Numbered from the stretch's first letter, positions 42,219 to 52,509 are shown. The stretch: DNA of 64,000 nucleotides from Chitinophaga sp. CF418 (GCF_900142925.1 NZ_FRCN01000015.1:240770-304769); one strand, 5' to 3'. A program made the numbers and translations. Notes: generated by a model not told the origin, from the sequence alone.

Positions 42219-42614
42219 ATGAAAGAAGTAGAAAAAGTACGTATTGACAAGTACCTCTGGTCTATCAGGATCTTTAAGACCCGCTCTCTGGCCTCTGCAG
42301 GCTGTGAATCAGGCCGGGTGAAAATGCATGGAGCAGCGGTAAAAGCTGCCCGTTCCGTAGCCATAAACGACGTTTACGAGATCAGAACGGAAGGCCGTAA
42401 GTGGGTGATACAGGTGACCGGCCTGCTGGCTAACCGTGTACAATTCACAGAAGCGATAAAGTATTACAATGATATCACCCCTGAAGAAGATAAGCAGCAG
42501 CAACGCGAGGCCTCTGTGTTCCAGACAGGTAAGCGTCCCAGCAAGATCGGCCGTCCGACCAAAAAGGAACGCCGCGAGCTGGACGACTTCATGGGCGGAG
42601 AAGAAGATTTATAA
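42219..42614 (+). CDS. S4-domain RNA-binding protein (Hsp15-like)
   Basis: 131 residues. The S4 domain starts at once (VRIDKYLWSIRIFKTRSLAS, CESGRVKMHGAAVKAARSV) and is followed by a basic tail (QTGKRPSKIGRPTKKERREL). The E. coli relative Hsp15 (hslR) binds free 50S subunits with attached nascent chain. The same role is plausible, but not certain, in Bacteroidota. The tail KIGRPTKKERR is typical of this group. Confidence 0.9.
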   Translation: MKEVEKVRIDKYLWSIRIFKTRSLASAGCESGRVKMHGAAVKAARSVAINDVYEIRTEGRKWVIQVTGLLANRVQFTEAIKYYNDITPEEDKQQQREASVFQTGKRPSKIGRPTKKERRELDDFMGGEEDL

Positions 42615-42712
42615 AAATCTCCGGTTTCAGTAGTAAATTCGCAGACTTTTCAGGCAGCCTTTGCAGAAAACCAGCTGTCTGCATGTGAAAATTTGTAAAT
42701 CATTATCCATAA

Positions 42713-43933
42713 ATGTCTAAGCAAAGCGATCTTCTCTCAGCCGACTTCCTCGTGAAAGTGGCAGAAGAATTTGGAACACCGGTGTATGTATACCATGCTG
42801 AAAAAATAAAGATCCAGTACGAAAAGCTGCAAGGCGCTTTCCATAAAACGGATGCCCGCTTTTTCTACGCCTGTAAAGCACTTACCAATATCAACATCCT
42901 GAAGTATATCAACTCTCTGGGTTGCGGACTGGATACCGTATCCATCCAGGAAGTGTTGCTGGGGCTGAAAGCCGGGTTTACACCCGATAACATCATCTTC
43001 ACCCCCAACTGTGTGGACCTGGACGAGATCATCGCTGCAAAAGAACTGGGCGTTCATATCAATATAGACAATATCTCTATCCTGGAACAGTTTGGAAATC
43101 GTTTCGGTGATACTTATCCTATCTGTATCCGCCTGAATCCGCATATCATGGCTGGTGGGAACTATAAGATCTCTACCGGGCACGTGGACAGCAAGTTCGG
43201 TATCTCCATTCACCAGTTGCGCCATATCGAGCGTATCGTGAAAAGTACCAAGCTGAAAGTGACGGGCCTGCACATGCATACCGGTTCTGAGATCAAGGAT
43301 GTGGACGTATTCCTGCGCGGCGTGGAGATCATGTTCGAACAGGCCGTACATTTCCCTGACCTGGAATTCATTGACCTGGGTAGCGGCTTTAAAGTGGCTT
43401 ATCAGGCCGGTGATCCGGAAACAGATATTAACCAGCTGGGCAGAAAGCTGTCAGACGCCTTCAATAAATTCAGCCAGACCTATAGTCGTCCTTTACAGGT
43501 ATGGTTTGAGCCAGGCAAGTTCCTGGTAAGCCAGTGCGGCTATTTCATCGTGAAAGCCAACATCATCAAGCAGACAACAGCTACCGTGTTCGTCGGGGTG
43601 AATTCAGGCTTTAATCACCTGATCAGGCCAATGTTTTACGACGCTTTCCACCTGATCCGTAATATTTCCAATCCAAAAGGAACGGAGCGCATCTATACCG
43701 TGGTGGGAAATATCTGTGAAACAGACACTTTCGGCTGGGACCGTAAAATAAATGAGGTGAAAGAAGGAGATTACCTGGTATTTTACAATGCCGGCGCCTA
43801 TGGCTTTGAAATGTCCTCCAACTTTAATTCCCGCCTGAAACCGGCCGAAGTACTGGTGCAGGACGGCAAAGCACAGCTGATCCGTAAACGGGACACGCTG
43901 GAAGACCTGCTGCGTAACCAGATTGAGTTATAA
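42713..43933 (+). CDS. lysA: Diaminopimelate decarboxylase
   Basis: 406 residues. Fold-type III PLP enzyme: the lysine that binds PLP is in FFYACKALTN, the substrate His/Gly region in GLHMHTGSEI, the phosphate loop GSGFK, the EPGKFLV motif, and the active-site cysteine in GNICETDTFG. It makes L-lysine from meso-diaminopimelate, the last step of lysine biosynthesis. It stands alone and is closed by a strong terminator. Confidence 0.96.
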   Translation: MSKQSDLLSADFLVKVAEEFGTPVYVYHAEKIKIQYEKLQGAFHKTDARFFYACKALTNINILKYINSLGCGLDTVSIQEVLLGLKAGFTPDNIIFTPNCVDLDEIIAAKELGVHINIDNISILEQFGNRFGDTYPICIRLNPHIMAGGNYKISTGHVDSKFGISIHQLRHIERIVKSTKLKVTGLHMHTGSEIKDVDVFLRGVEIMFEQAVHFPDLEFIDLGSGFKVAYQAGDPETDINQLGRKLSDAFNKFSQTYSRPLQVWFEPGKFLVSQCGYFIVKANIIKQTTATVFVGVNSGFNHLIRPMFYDAFHLIRNISNPKGTERIYTVVGNICETDTFGWDRKINEVKEGDYLVFYNAGAYGFEMSSNFNSRLKPAEVLVQDGKAQLIRKRDTLEDLLRNQIEL

Positions 43934-43961
43934 TAGCTAAATAGTTAATACTTAACTTACT

Positions 43962-43997
43962 AATGCAGATTTGTATAAGCAAATCTGCATTTTTTTT
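43962..43997 (+). terminator. Terminator of lysA
   Basis: Arms AATGCAGATTTG and CAAATCTGCATT, loop TATAAG, followed by TTTTTTT. Confidence 0.92.
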
Positions 43998-44155
43998 GAA
44001 GTGTTGTAACAAGTTTTAACATAAATTTGCAGAATCATTCGCTATGATCCTGCTTTTACCTGCACACTGTCTATTCTGCTAGCCATAAAATATTTTATTA
44101 TCCCATTCGTCTGTTATATAAGTATAGGATGAGTATTTTTTACACATTATAGTTT

Positions 44156-46492
44156 ATGAAAGTTTTATCTGCTAACTCCGAGGTGTTCAGGGAAGAGGAA
44201 GTAATGATAGACAGCCATATCTCATTTGGACCTTACGTTAAGTTTCTGAAAGAAAAGGCTGCTAAGACATCGGATGCGCGTGCTGCTTACTATCAGAAGA
44301 TAGTGAAACAGTTTGAAGGTAACCCTGCTTTATTGGGCCCCATCGCCGGTGCGGACGATCTGTCTGCTTACCAGGAGTATCTCGACCTCGTTATCGCCAC
44401 CATTTTCCCTGTCACTGTTGACATGGATAAGGATATATATGGCATAGGCGTTCCGCACAAGTTTGCCATCTTTTACTACTCCGACCTGTTTAAGAAGCTC
44501 TTTGCCGCTAACGGCGATAAGCTTTTGGCTGTGCCGGATGGCATCTCTGTTGAGAAAGTAAAAAGAGACAAACTGGAATGGTTATACAAGCTCTTACTTG
44601 AAAAAGTCTATGGGTTCCCGATGGATTATCAGAATGAGATCATCCATCATGTAACCCTGCCTGAAAGTAACGGGTTGAAGAAGTATGTGAAATTGCATAT
44701 TGATGCCCGCTTCGTAGATGTAAAAGTAAAAGGAGAAATCCCCAACCTGAGATATGATAATATCTGTCAGCAGCATTTCTCACTTGAAACTTTACAGGAA
44801 CTGCTGCCGCTGAGCAATTTTGCGCTGGAAGGTTTTGTGATCTGGACCATACAGGATGTTACAAAGGATGAGGTGCAGAACACCATGAAGAACCTGATCC
44901 TCAACATGCACGACGGCAATGAACAACAAACCTACCGCCGGACGGAAGAGGAATTGGAGTCGCTGATACAGCAGGAAGATGTCAGCGTGCATATTGTTCC
45001 CATCCCTAAGATCAATGGTAAGTATGTGCTCGAGTGTGAGCTTTGCGAAAGCGGCATCATGCTGGGCGTGATCAATAATGGCAAACAACAGCAGCAATTA
45101 TTTCAGCAACTGCTGGAACATCTGATGTTACAGAAAGATCCTTTGCTGATCCCGGAAGTGACAGATGCTACTTTGCTATCTTATCCTTTCCTGCGTTACC
45201 TGCCACTGAAAGGTATCAGGAGCTATCTGATGGCGCCTATATGGTATGAAGGTCAACTGCTGGGTATTGTCGAAATAGCGTCTTCCCAGCCGAATAAGAT
45301 CACTGCAGAAACTATTGGCAGAGCGTATCCTGCGCATCAGCAGGTGATGATGCTACTGACAAGAGGGGCCGATATCGTGAATAACCGCATCGTCCAGGTT
45401 ATCAAGGAGCAGTTCACCGCCCTCCAGTCTGCGGTAGAGTGGAAGTTTACAGATGCCGCCTGGCATTATCTGCATACACCAAAAGAGGATCGTAAGGACA
45501 TCGGGAACATTTCTTTTGAAGATGTCTATCCTTTATACGGTGCTGTTGACATCAGGAACTCTTCTACAGAACGCAGCAATGCGATCCATGAAGACCTGCG
45601 GGAACAGTTACTGCTGATCAGGGAAACACTTGACTATATCGGCAATACGATCTATCTGCCATTGCTGGAGGAACTGAAGTTCAAAAACGATGAGCTGATC
45701 ACCGGTATCACCAGTGGCATGCTGTCAGAAGATGAGCTGAAGACCAACAACTATCTGGATGAAGAGATCGGACCATTGTTCCGTCATCTGCATGAAAGTC
45801 ATTCTGAGTTGCAGCCGGTGTTGGAACGGTATTTCTCCCTGGTAGATACTTCAGAAGGTCATATCCTGCATCACCGTCAGGAATATGAAGAGAGCCTGGC
45901 GAAGATCAATGCCAAGATCAATAAATACCTGGATAAGGAGAAAGAGAACATTCAGCATTCTTTCCCTTGTTATTTTGAGAAGTACCGTACTGATGGTGTG
46001 GAGTACAATATCTATATAGGACAGGCTATTGCCCAGAACCGTAAGTTCGATCTGCTGTACCTGCGTAACCTCCGTCTGTGGCAACTTTCTTCCATGGCAG
46101 AGATCGCGAAGATGACGAATAAACTGAAAGACACATTGAAAGTGCCTTTACAGACCACACAGCTGATCCTGGTGCACAGCAATCCGATAGATATCAGCTT
46201 CCGTCAGGATGAACGCCGATTTGATGTGGAGGGCGCTTATAACATCCGTTATGAGATCATGAAGAAACGGATTGATAAAGTACATATCCGCCAGACTGGT
46301 AAACGCCTGACGCAACCCGGTACTATTTCTATCGTATATGCCTATGCGAAAGAAATGGAAGAATACCTGAAGTATATCACCTTCCTGCAGAATAAAGGAA
46401 TATTAGCATCTGAAGTGGAAATGCTGGACCTGGAAGACCTGCAAGGGGTAAGCGGTCTGAGGGCGGTACGTGTGAAGGTGAATATGGATTAG
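44156..46492 (+). CDS. GAF-domain-containing protein
   Basis: 778 residues with no signal peptide. The N-terminal ~250 residues are unfamiliar. A GAF-like domain follows around residues 260-420 (LLEHLMLQKDPLLIPEV, YLMAPIWYEGQLLGIVEI). The C-terminal ~330 residues are helical and charged, probably coiled coil, and end in a region resembling nothing I know. No kinase, cyclase or DNA-binding domain is visible. Proteins of this length and layout occur across Chitinophagaceae as conserved unknowns. Monocistronic, with a 222-base upstream gap and a bidirectional terminator after it. Confidence 0.75.
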   Translation: MKVLSANSEVFREEEVMIDSHISFGPYVKFLKEKAAKTSDARAAYYQKIVKQFEGNPALLGPIAGADDLSAYQEYLDLVIATIFPVTVDMDKDIYGIGVPHKFAIFYYSDLFKKLFAANGDKLLAVPDGISVEKVKRDKLEWLYKLLLEKVYGFPMDYQNEIIHHVTLPESNGLKKYVKLHIDARFVDVKVKGEIPNLRYDNICQQHFSLETLQELLPLSNFALEGFVIWTIQDVTKDEVQNTMKNLILNMHDGNEQQTYRRTEEELESLIQQEDVSVHIVPIPKINGKYVLECELCESGIMLGVINNGKQQQQLFQQLLEHLMLQKDPLLIPEVTDATLLSYPFLRYLPLKGIRSYLMAPIWYEGQLLGIVEIASSQPNKITAETIGRAYPAHQQVMMLLTRGADIVNNRIVQVIKEQFTALQSAVEWKFTDAAWHYLHTPKEDRKDIGNISFEDVYPLYGAVDIRNSSTERSNAIHEDLREQLLLIRETLDYIGNTIYLPLLEELKFKNDELITGITSGMLSEDELKTNNYLDEEIGPLFRHLHESHSELQPVLERYFSLVDTSEGHILHHRQEYEESLAKINAKINKYLDKEKENIQHSFPCYFEKYRTDGVEYNIYIGQAIAQNRKFDLLYLRNLRLWQLSSMAEIAKMTNKLKDTLKVPLQTTQLILVHSNPIDISFRQDERRFDVEGAYNIRYEIMKKRIDKVHIRQTGKRLTQPGTISIVYAYAKEMEEYLKYITFLQNKGILASEVEMLDLEDLQGVSGLRAVRVKVNMD

Positions 46493-46517
46493 GACTGTAG
46501 GATTTAATATAAGAAAG

Positions 46518-46548
46518 AAGGCCCGCTCTTATCATGAGAGCGGGCCTT
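46518..46548. terminator. Bidirectional terminator between GAF gene and phosphoesterase-barrel gene
   Basis: Arms AAGGCCCGCTCT and AGAGCGGGCCTT with a seven-base loop. Confidence 0.9.
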
Positions 46549-46565
46549 TGTTATTTGTCCGGATA

Positions 46566-49500
46566 TCAGAACCTGAATCCGAAAGTAATATATGGTAGCA
46601 CACCTTCATCAGAACGGCCTACTATTGCTGACAGTACTACGAGATTAGCAGGGGTGAAATAAATACCTCCACCATAGCCATCGTGCCATATAGCTGACTT
46701 TTGGCTGGGAAACCATACCCGGCCCACATCATTGAAGGCAAGCAGACCCACACTGGCTGGGAAAAGGTAGGAACGGAAATCAAACAGTTTAATGCGCAGC
46801 TCAACATTGTTGTACACGGCTGCATTACCGGTAAAACGGTAATTACGATACCCCCTGAGATTCTGCACACCACCGATCGCCGCTGCCTGGAAGTATTCAT
46901 AGTTGCCCCAGATCTTATTCGCTCCGAAACGGGTTACCAGTACAACACTGGTAGGCACATGGAAGTTGGTATAGATGCTCAGGTCTGTTTGCGCCTGCAG
47001 GTAATTACGTTTCTCTTCATTCAGTCCCTGGCTGCCATACACGGAAGTATTCCAGCTGATACCTCTTGTCGGTATCAGGGCATTGTCACGGGTGTCTATC
47101 CTTAATCCCAGGCGCAGACCGGCATAAGACTTTGGCCGGTAAACGGACACTGAGTCCAGTCCATTGTGCGGGAAATCTGAAATAATACGTCCTGCTGTTT
47201 CATCTTTATCAAGACTATAATAGGTAAGTGAGGGTCCATAATACAGCTCTACATTCCGTGATAATTTGGTATTCAGTAAAGGCTCAATGTTGAACAGTGC
47301 GAAACGGGTGCGGTAGTAACGGATAGTCCGTGACTTATCGAAAACTGATTCGTTACCGAAGCCGAAGAAGTTGATCGTATTATTGGGCGCTTTTGCATTG
47401 GCTGTGATCGTGAGATCAGAATTGCCGATGGCATCGGTGAACTCACCCAGATAACGGAACTGCCATGCATCGGTACCCAGCGAGTGACCTGCCAGCACGG
47501 TATGCCTTGTTGCAAACGGGCGTTTACGGAAGCCCTGTGTAGTATACTGGAAGCCGGCGCCAAGCGACAGGCCATCATCCGCGTTAAAGGCAGCAGACGC
47601 CAGCGGCATCAGTTTGTTGTAATTCAAACGGAAGAAGGTACGCTCATACCTGATAATGTCCGGATTGGAAGACAGGATACGCCTGTCATTGCCATGCATA
47701 TCAAAAGTGTCTTTCCTGTTGGCCAGTTCATAGATGCGGATACGCTTGCCGGCGTGACTGCCGGTACTGTCGATATAAGTATCTATATCCTTACCGCCAA
47801 TGATACGCACCTTGATAGGGGAGCCATTATCTCCTTTCACTACATATTTGTCTTCACCGCCGAGGCCAAACAGTCGTAGTTCACGGGTATCTTTAGGATC
47901 GAGTGTACGGTGATAGATCACCTGTTCCAGTTCCCCTTTTTTGTTGATCTTGGTCACCGTTACATCCATCAATCCGCCTGGCAGACGTTCAATGGTAAAC
48001 AGTTCATCTTTTTTACTACCGGTTACCTCCACGTGTTTGGACAGGAAGCGGTATAATACGAGGGCTTCTTTCTCAAGTATATCCCGGCGGGCTCTCAGTG
48101 TATTGTAAGTACGCTCGGCTACTTCTGTTCTGATGCTATCCGGGAAGCGGTTCACAGCAGCCCTGATGGCAGAATCGGTGATATGTTGAACGAAGTTTCT
48201 GCTTATATCTTTCCATTGCTGCTCACTCAGTTCGTTCATAAAGGAACGGTCAAAAGGCTGCGCAGTGGGGTTCTGACCTTCTATGTACCTGATCTTTGGA
48301 CGGAAGCCCTGGATATTGGGCATCGCCCAGCGTCTGGAGGCAATGCGTGGCAGGAAACCTTCATTTACGAAGAATGCCTGGTCGCGGTCGCGGGGAATAG
48401 GGAAGTATTTTTGTGTCTTTGCTTTTTTGCTATTCTCTGCCGCCCATCTCCACTGATCATCGTGGCGGTCCCAGTCTGCCATCATCAGATCCAGCAGGCG
48501 TGCATTCAGTACAGTCGGCTGATCTACAGTATTATCATTATCACCCTGCAGCTGTTCAAGTAGCTTGGGAGTACTTAGTGTCTTTCCCTTTACATCCGGT
48601 TCCCGCTCTTCAAACAGGTATACATCATCCCCGAAGGTGTTGGCATAAATGCCCAGCACTGTGTCTTTAGGCAGGTATACGAAAGTGGGGTTGGTATGAT
48701 GCACACCGGCAGCATCTGCCAGCGGAATCACTGCCAGTGGCGCATAAGGATTGGCGGCGGAGATCTGATCCTGCACTACTTCTTTGGCTACTGTTTCGCG
48801 CAAAGCCTCTGGTATTGCTTTTTCCGGATATTTCTTCAGGGAACGGAGCACCCATTCCTTACCGTCTTTATCTTCCAGGCGCAGGGAAAGGGTTTGCATA
48901 CCACCTCCACGTTTCAGGATCTTCATGCCGCCTTTTTCCTTGTTCAGGTCTAAAACCGGGAAGCTGAGCGGAGTGCCCCATACATCACGATAGTTCCTTC
49001 CCATCAGCCAGTAGTGGAAACCCGTCTTACCGGTATATTGTGAATCGGCAGGCATGACAACAGTAGCTGGCAGCTGGCTGGCAGAAGGACTGGCGTTGGC
49101 AATAGCGCTGGAACGTACATCCTGCAGGCTGAATAGCTGTTGGGCATATGCCGGGGCATCTGTTTTATCTACGGTGTAGTATTTCACTTCCACGTGGCCG
49201 CTTTTGGATATTTCCAGTACGGTATACCCGTTCTCATTGCTGGCGAAGAGTGACTTACTGCCTTTTTTTACCCTGGTTTCCTTGGAACCTGAGCCGCTTA
49301 CGACATAGAAGTTCTGTTCATCTTTGATGAGCTGGAGCGTATGGTCATGACCTGAAACGAAGATGGCCGGACCATGTGGTTTAATGGCAGCTTCTACTCC
49401 ACGGATCATTGACTGGTAGATCGGGTTCGGAATATCTTCCGGGGTACCGAATACACCGCGGGTGATAGGGTAGATAGACCCGATCAGCGGTAAGGGGATG

Positions 49501-50237
49501 TACAGCCCTTTTTTCAGGTCAGTGAGCGGGAAGATATGCTGTTTGATGGTATAATATCCGCCATGTATGCTGTAACTCCTGAAGGGGTGGTGTGCTGCGA
49601 AGATGATCAGTTTATTCCTGTTACGGCTAACGATATCGTTCAGTTCAGTGAGCACCTCTTCTCTTGTTTTGGTATCGCATGAAGATTCTGATCCGGGTTT
49701 CTGGTAAGGGAACAACCACCATTCGGTATCCATGATGATCAGCGTGGTGTTGTTGTCCAGGTGTACTTCTTCCGGACCGGGGCAGCCATCTTTAGGCAGG
49801 AAATTGACGTTGGGCAGTTGTAAGGAGTCCACATACAGCTGCTGATTGATCACTGTCTGCCATCCATCCGGTTTGGAGCGTTTCCAGTCATGGTTACCGG
49901 GAATGAAGATGGCTTGTGTATTGGTATTTCTCACCAGGTTCACCTGGTAGTCGAGTATTTGTCTGGCTTCATCATACCTGGAAGAGCCGGCATCCGGCAT
50001 CCCCAGAGGGTATATATTGTCGCCCAGGAATAATACGGTGTTCCTGGCATCCTGTAGATTAATACGCTGTTTCACTGCATCTATGACAGGGTTATGCCCG
50101 TCTTTGTGCAACTCTCCGGCGTCTCCGATGAGGATAACCCGGCGGGCCAGGCTATCGTCTGTCATCTGGGCCTGCGTAAGCAGTGGCAGGAAGAGGAGGG
50201 GTAAAATGTGTCTTGCTTTTGGTAAAATGCTAATCAT
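46566..50237 (-). CDS. Metallophosphoesterase / kinase-like / Omp85-type barrel fusion
   Basis: 1223 residues with a signal peptide (PLLFLPLLTQAQ). Residues about 30-350 are a calcineurin-type phosphoesterase with all metal motifs: GDAGE (39), LGDNIYP (72), PGNHDW (114), AAHHPF and SGHDHT (297). Residues about 440-640 carry EWVLRSLKKYPEKAIPEAL, then LMMADWDRHDDQWRW (588) and FPIPRDRDQ (615-620). The DRH-x-x-Q and following D-x-D spacing resembles atypical kinase folds (HipA/CotH/Fam20-like); this is my inference. From about 880 to the end is a surface-antigen (D15/Omp85-type) beta-barrel finishing YITFGFRF. The enzyme part should face the periplasm or the cell surface. Next gene upstream is a lipoprotein, ten bases away. 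Confidence 0.88.
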   Translation of the reverse strand: MISILPKARHILPLLFLPLLTQAQMTDDSLARRVILIGDAGELHKDGHNPVIDAVKQRINLQDARNTVLFLGDNIYPLGMPDAGSSRYDEARQILDYQVNLVRNTNTQAIFIPGNHDWKRSKPDGWQTVINQQLYVDSLQLPNVNFLPKDGCPGPEEVHLDNNTTLIIMDTEWWLFPYQKPGSESSCDTKTREEVLTELNDIVSRNRNKLIIFAAHHPFRSYSIHGGYYTIKQHIFPLTDLKKGLYIPLPLIGSIYPITRGVFGTPEDIPNPIYQSMIRGVEAAIKPHGPAIFVSGHDHTLQLIKDEQNFYVVSGSGSKETRVKKGSKSLFASNENGYTVLEISKSGHVEVKYYTVDKTDAPAYAQQLFSLQDVRSSAIANASPSASQLPATVVMPADSQYTGKTGFHYWLMGRNYRDVWGTPLSFPVLDLNKEKGGMKILKRGGGMQTLSLRLEDKDGKEWVLRSLKKYPEKAIPEALRETVAKEVVQDQISAANPYAPLAVIPLADAAGVHHTNPTFVYLPKDTVLGIYANTFGDDVYLFEEREPDVKGKTLSTPKLLEQLQGDNDNTVDQPTVLNARLLDLMMADWDRHDDQWRWAAENSKKAKTQKYFPIPRDRDQAFFVNEGFLPRIASRRWAMPNIQGFRPKIRYIEGQNPTAQPFDRSFMNELSEQQWKDISRNFVQHITDSAIRAAVNRFPDSIRTEVAERTYNTLRARRDILEKEALVLYRFLSKHVEVTGSKKDELFTIERLPGGLMDVTVTKINKKGELEQVIYHRTLDPKDTRELRLFGLGGEDKYVVKGDNGSPIKVRIIGGKDIDTYIDSTGSHAGKRIRIYELANRKDTFDMHGNDRRILSSNPDIIRYERTFFRLNYNKLMPLASAAFNADDGLSLGAGFQYTTQGFRKRPFATRHTVLAGHSLGTDAWQFRYLGEFTDAIGNSDLTITANAKAPNNTINFFGFGNESVFDKSRTIRYYRTRFALFNIEPLLNTKLSRNVELYYGPSLTYYSLDKDETAGRIISDFPHNGLDSVSVYRPKSYAGLRLGLRIDTRDNALIPTRGISWNTSVYGSQGLNEEKRNYLQAQTDLSIYTNFHVPTSVVLVTRFGANKIWGNYEYFQAAAIGGVQNLRGYRNYRFTGNAAVYNNVELRIKLFDFRSYLFPASVGLLAFNDVGRVWFPSQKSAIWHDGYGGGIYFTPANLVVLSAIVGRSDEGVLPYITFGFRF

Positions 50238-50247
50238 CGTGATGAGT

Positions 50248-51087
50248 TCAATGGTACTTAAATTTCAGTATGCTGGCCTGTGATTCGTCTACTGCTTCGT
50301 TGGAAATATACATATCGCCGTTCGCAGTGAAGGAGATGCCTTCCGGTTGCGGAAAGCGGCGATGCCGTAGATTATAAGCTTCCTGTACTTTACCGTCAAG
50401 GTCGGTAATGACGAGCAGGCGGTTGATAGCAGATACAATGTATATCCGGTGTTCTATGGGATGAATGGCAGCGCCGGAAGGCCTGAAATGACCTACATCC
50501 CCGCCTGTCAACCTGGCAATATCAGCTACATTGATACGGTAGGCAGGCGTTGGGTCATACTCCATAGTGTTCAGCCGGAAACGGTAAGCAGTAGTAAAGC
50601 CTTCTCTTTTGTCTTCTTCACAATTCTTACAGATGGCCACCAGGCTACTGTCTCTTGCGTCGAAATAAAGGCTTTCAAATTCCCTTTTACCCGTAATGGA
50701 TAGTTTATAATGGGTGGCGTCTACTGTATCGGTGAACATGCCATTGATGTGATACAGGTGGCCGTTGCTCTTCAGCACAAACCAATCCGTACCTGTTGTG
50801 GCCAGATCTTCATAATCGCCGCTTTTATCGAACTTGGAGGTAGGGTATGGCCTGTCTGTATTCACATCTATGGAATAAATCTTCCCTTCTTCGTCATTAA
50901 TGGACAGGATGTGATGTTCATCAGGGGCCAGAACGATGCCTGATATCTCCTGCATAGACTGTCTGACACGGTAACGGGTAGGCTCTGCAAGATTATAACC
51001 TTTGGGAGAGCCATATTGTTTATCCTCGCGATTGAATGCATTGCAGGACAGGAACAGGAAAAAGAACGCAATATATCTTACTTGCAT
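50248..51087 (-). CDS. SdiA-regulated/NHL-like lipoprotein
   Basis: 279 residues from the ATG at 51087 (MQVRYIAFFFLFLSCNAF). The lipobox LFLSC marks a lipoprotein. The rest is a beta-propeller: SGIVLAPDEHHILSINDEEG, DYEDLATTGTDWFVLKSNG, EGISFTANGDMYISNEAVDE. This matches the SdiA-regulated domain family found near phosphoesterases. Ten bases separate its stop from the start of the phosphoesterase-barrel gene, so they form a two-gene operon. It may be a surface or periplasmic partner of the large fusion protein (inference). Confidence 0.8.
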   Translation of the reverse strand: MQVRYIAFFFLFLSCNAFNREDKQYGSPKGYNLAEPTRYRVRQSMQEISGIVLAPDEHHILSINDEEGKIYSIDVNTDRPYPTSKFDKSGDYEDLATTGTDWFVLKSNGHLYHINGMFTDTVDATHYKLSITGKREFESLYFDARDSSLVAICKNCEEDKREGFTTAYRFRLNTMEYDPTPAYRINVADIARLTGGDVGHFRPSGAAIHPIEHRIYIVSAINRLLVITDLDGKVQEAYNLRHRRFPQPEGISFTANGDMYISNEAVDESQASILKFKYH

Positions 51088-51226
51088 AGATGAGTGGTTA
51101 ATATTCAATGCAAAAACACAGCGAGCGACTGGCCCGCTGTATTTGGCATTGCGTATTCATGGAATAAAATTAACTTAAAAATGCAGTAACTTGCTGATCT
51201 CAGTTTCGCTTTTTTAACTTAGGCTT

Positions 51227-52507
51227 ATGCAAACAGGATTAATCATAGAAGCAGCAGAATCATATGTTGCGAAGCAATACCAGGAACGTCCTCACCCTAA
51301 CCTGGTCTATCATAATTTAGAACACACAAAGCTGGTAGTGGCAGCAGCACAGCAGATTGCAGCGCATTACAGGCTGGAAGACAATGAACTGCTAGTGGTA
51401 TTGGTGGCGTGCTGGTTCCATGATCTGGGCTACCTGATGGGAGAAACGAAAATGCATGAAGAGAAGGGAGCGGAGATGGCCAGGGAGTTCTTAAATGTAC
51501 AAGAGATTCCTGAAAATGTACAACAGCAGATAGCTGGCTGTATTATGGCTACCAAAATGCCACAAAACCCACAGAACCTGCTGGAAGAGATCGTATGTGA
51601 TGCTGACCTGTTTCACCTCGGTACAAAGGAGTTTAAAGACCGTTCCCGTCTACTGAGACAGGAAATGGAATTGACATACGGAAGAGAGATCTCCGGCGCT
51701 ACCTGGAATGCAGGCTCTTTGCGGCTGCAGGAATCCCATCATTATTTCACAGCATATTGCAAAGCATTGCTGCAACAACAAAAAGAAGAAAACATCGCAA
51801 AGTTGAAAAGTAAACTGGATAAACAGGAAGAAAAGGCCCACAAGAAAGACAAGGCCGCTAAGAAAGAAGCGCATGCAACATCCGTTGACGCTACTGCTGA
51901 CAATGGAGCCCCTGCTCCCATAAAGGAGGAGAAAGATAAAAAGGATAAGGAGAAGAAAGAGAAGGAACCCAAACCAGGAAGAGGAGTGGAAACCATGTTC
52001 CGCACTACTTCCACCAATCATATCCGCCTCAGCTCTATGGCAGACAGTAAGGCGCATATCATGATCTCCGTGAACTCTATCATTATATCCGTTATACTGG
52101 GTGTGTTGTTCAGAAGACTGGAAGATTATCCTAACCTGATCATCCCTGCCTTCATATTCCTGTTGACAGGAGTGCTAACCATTATATTCTCTGTGCTGGC
52201 CACCCGTCCTAATATTAACATAGGGAGATTTACCAAGGCAGACATCGACAGTAAAAAAACCAACCTGCTCTTTTTCGGTAACTTCCATCAAATGTCGCTG
52301 GAAGAGTACACCTGGGGTATGACTGAAATGATGAAAGACAATGAGTACGTTTATGGCAGTATGATACAGGACATTTATCACCTTGGTGTAGTATTGGGCA
52401 AAAAGTATAAACAATTGCGCATCGCCTACAACATCTTTATGTTTGGACTGATCATTTCCGTATTGGCGTTCCTGATAGCCGCCCTATTTTTTCCGGTGAA
52501 GAATTAA
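51227..52507 (+). CDS. HD phosphohydrolase fused to a Pycsar-effector-like (DUF5706) membrane domain
   Basis: 426 residues. The N-terminal HD domain (about 25-180) keeps the metal ligands: YHNLEHT (H33), WFHDLGYL (H65, D66) and VCDADLFH (D127). A 75-residue Lys/Glu-rich linker follows, then RTTSTNHIRLSSMADSKAH and two membrane helices (ISVNSIIISVILGVLF, IPAFIFLLTGVLTIIFSV), and a final helix (AYNIFMFGLIISVLAFLIA). The last ~170 residues match the DUF5706/PycTM type of Pycsar effectors, which respond to cyclic pyrimidine nucleotides. There is no cyclase gene nearby. Two bases separate its stop from ppk1, so it is coupled to polyphosphate synthesis. Confidence 0.85.
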   Translation: MQTGLIIEAAESYVAKQYQERPHPNLVYHNLEHTKLVVAAAQQIAAHYRLEDNELLVVLVACWFHDLGYLMGETKMHEEKGAEMAREFLNVQEIPENVQQQIAGCIMATKMPQNPQNLLEEIVCDADLFHLGTKEFKDRSRLLRQEMELTYGREISGATWNAGSLRLQESHHYFTAYCKALLQQQKEENIAKLKSKLDKQEEKAHKKDKAAKKEAHATSVDATADNGAPAPIKEEKDKKDKEKKEKEPKPGRGVETMFRTTSTNHIRLSSMADSKAHIMISVNSIIISVILGVLFRRLEDYPNLIIPAFIFLLTGVLTIIFSVLATRPNINIGRFTKADIDSKKTNLLFFGNFHQMSLEEYTWGMTEMMKDNEYVYGSMIQDIYHLGVVLGKKYKQLRIAYNIFMFGLIISVLAFLIAALFFPVKN

Positions 52508-52509
52508 GC

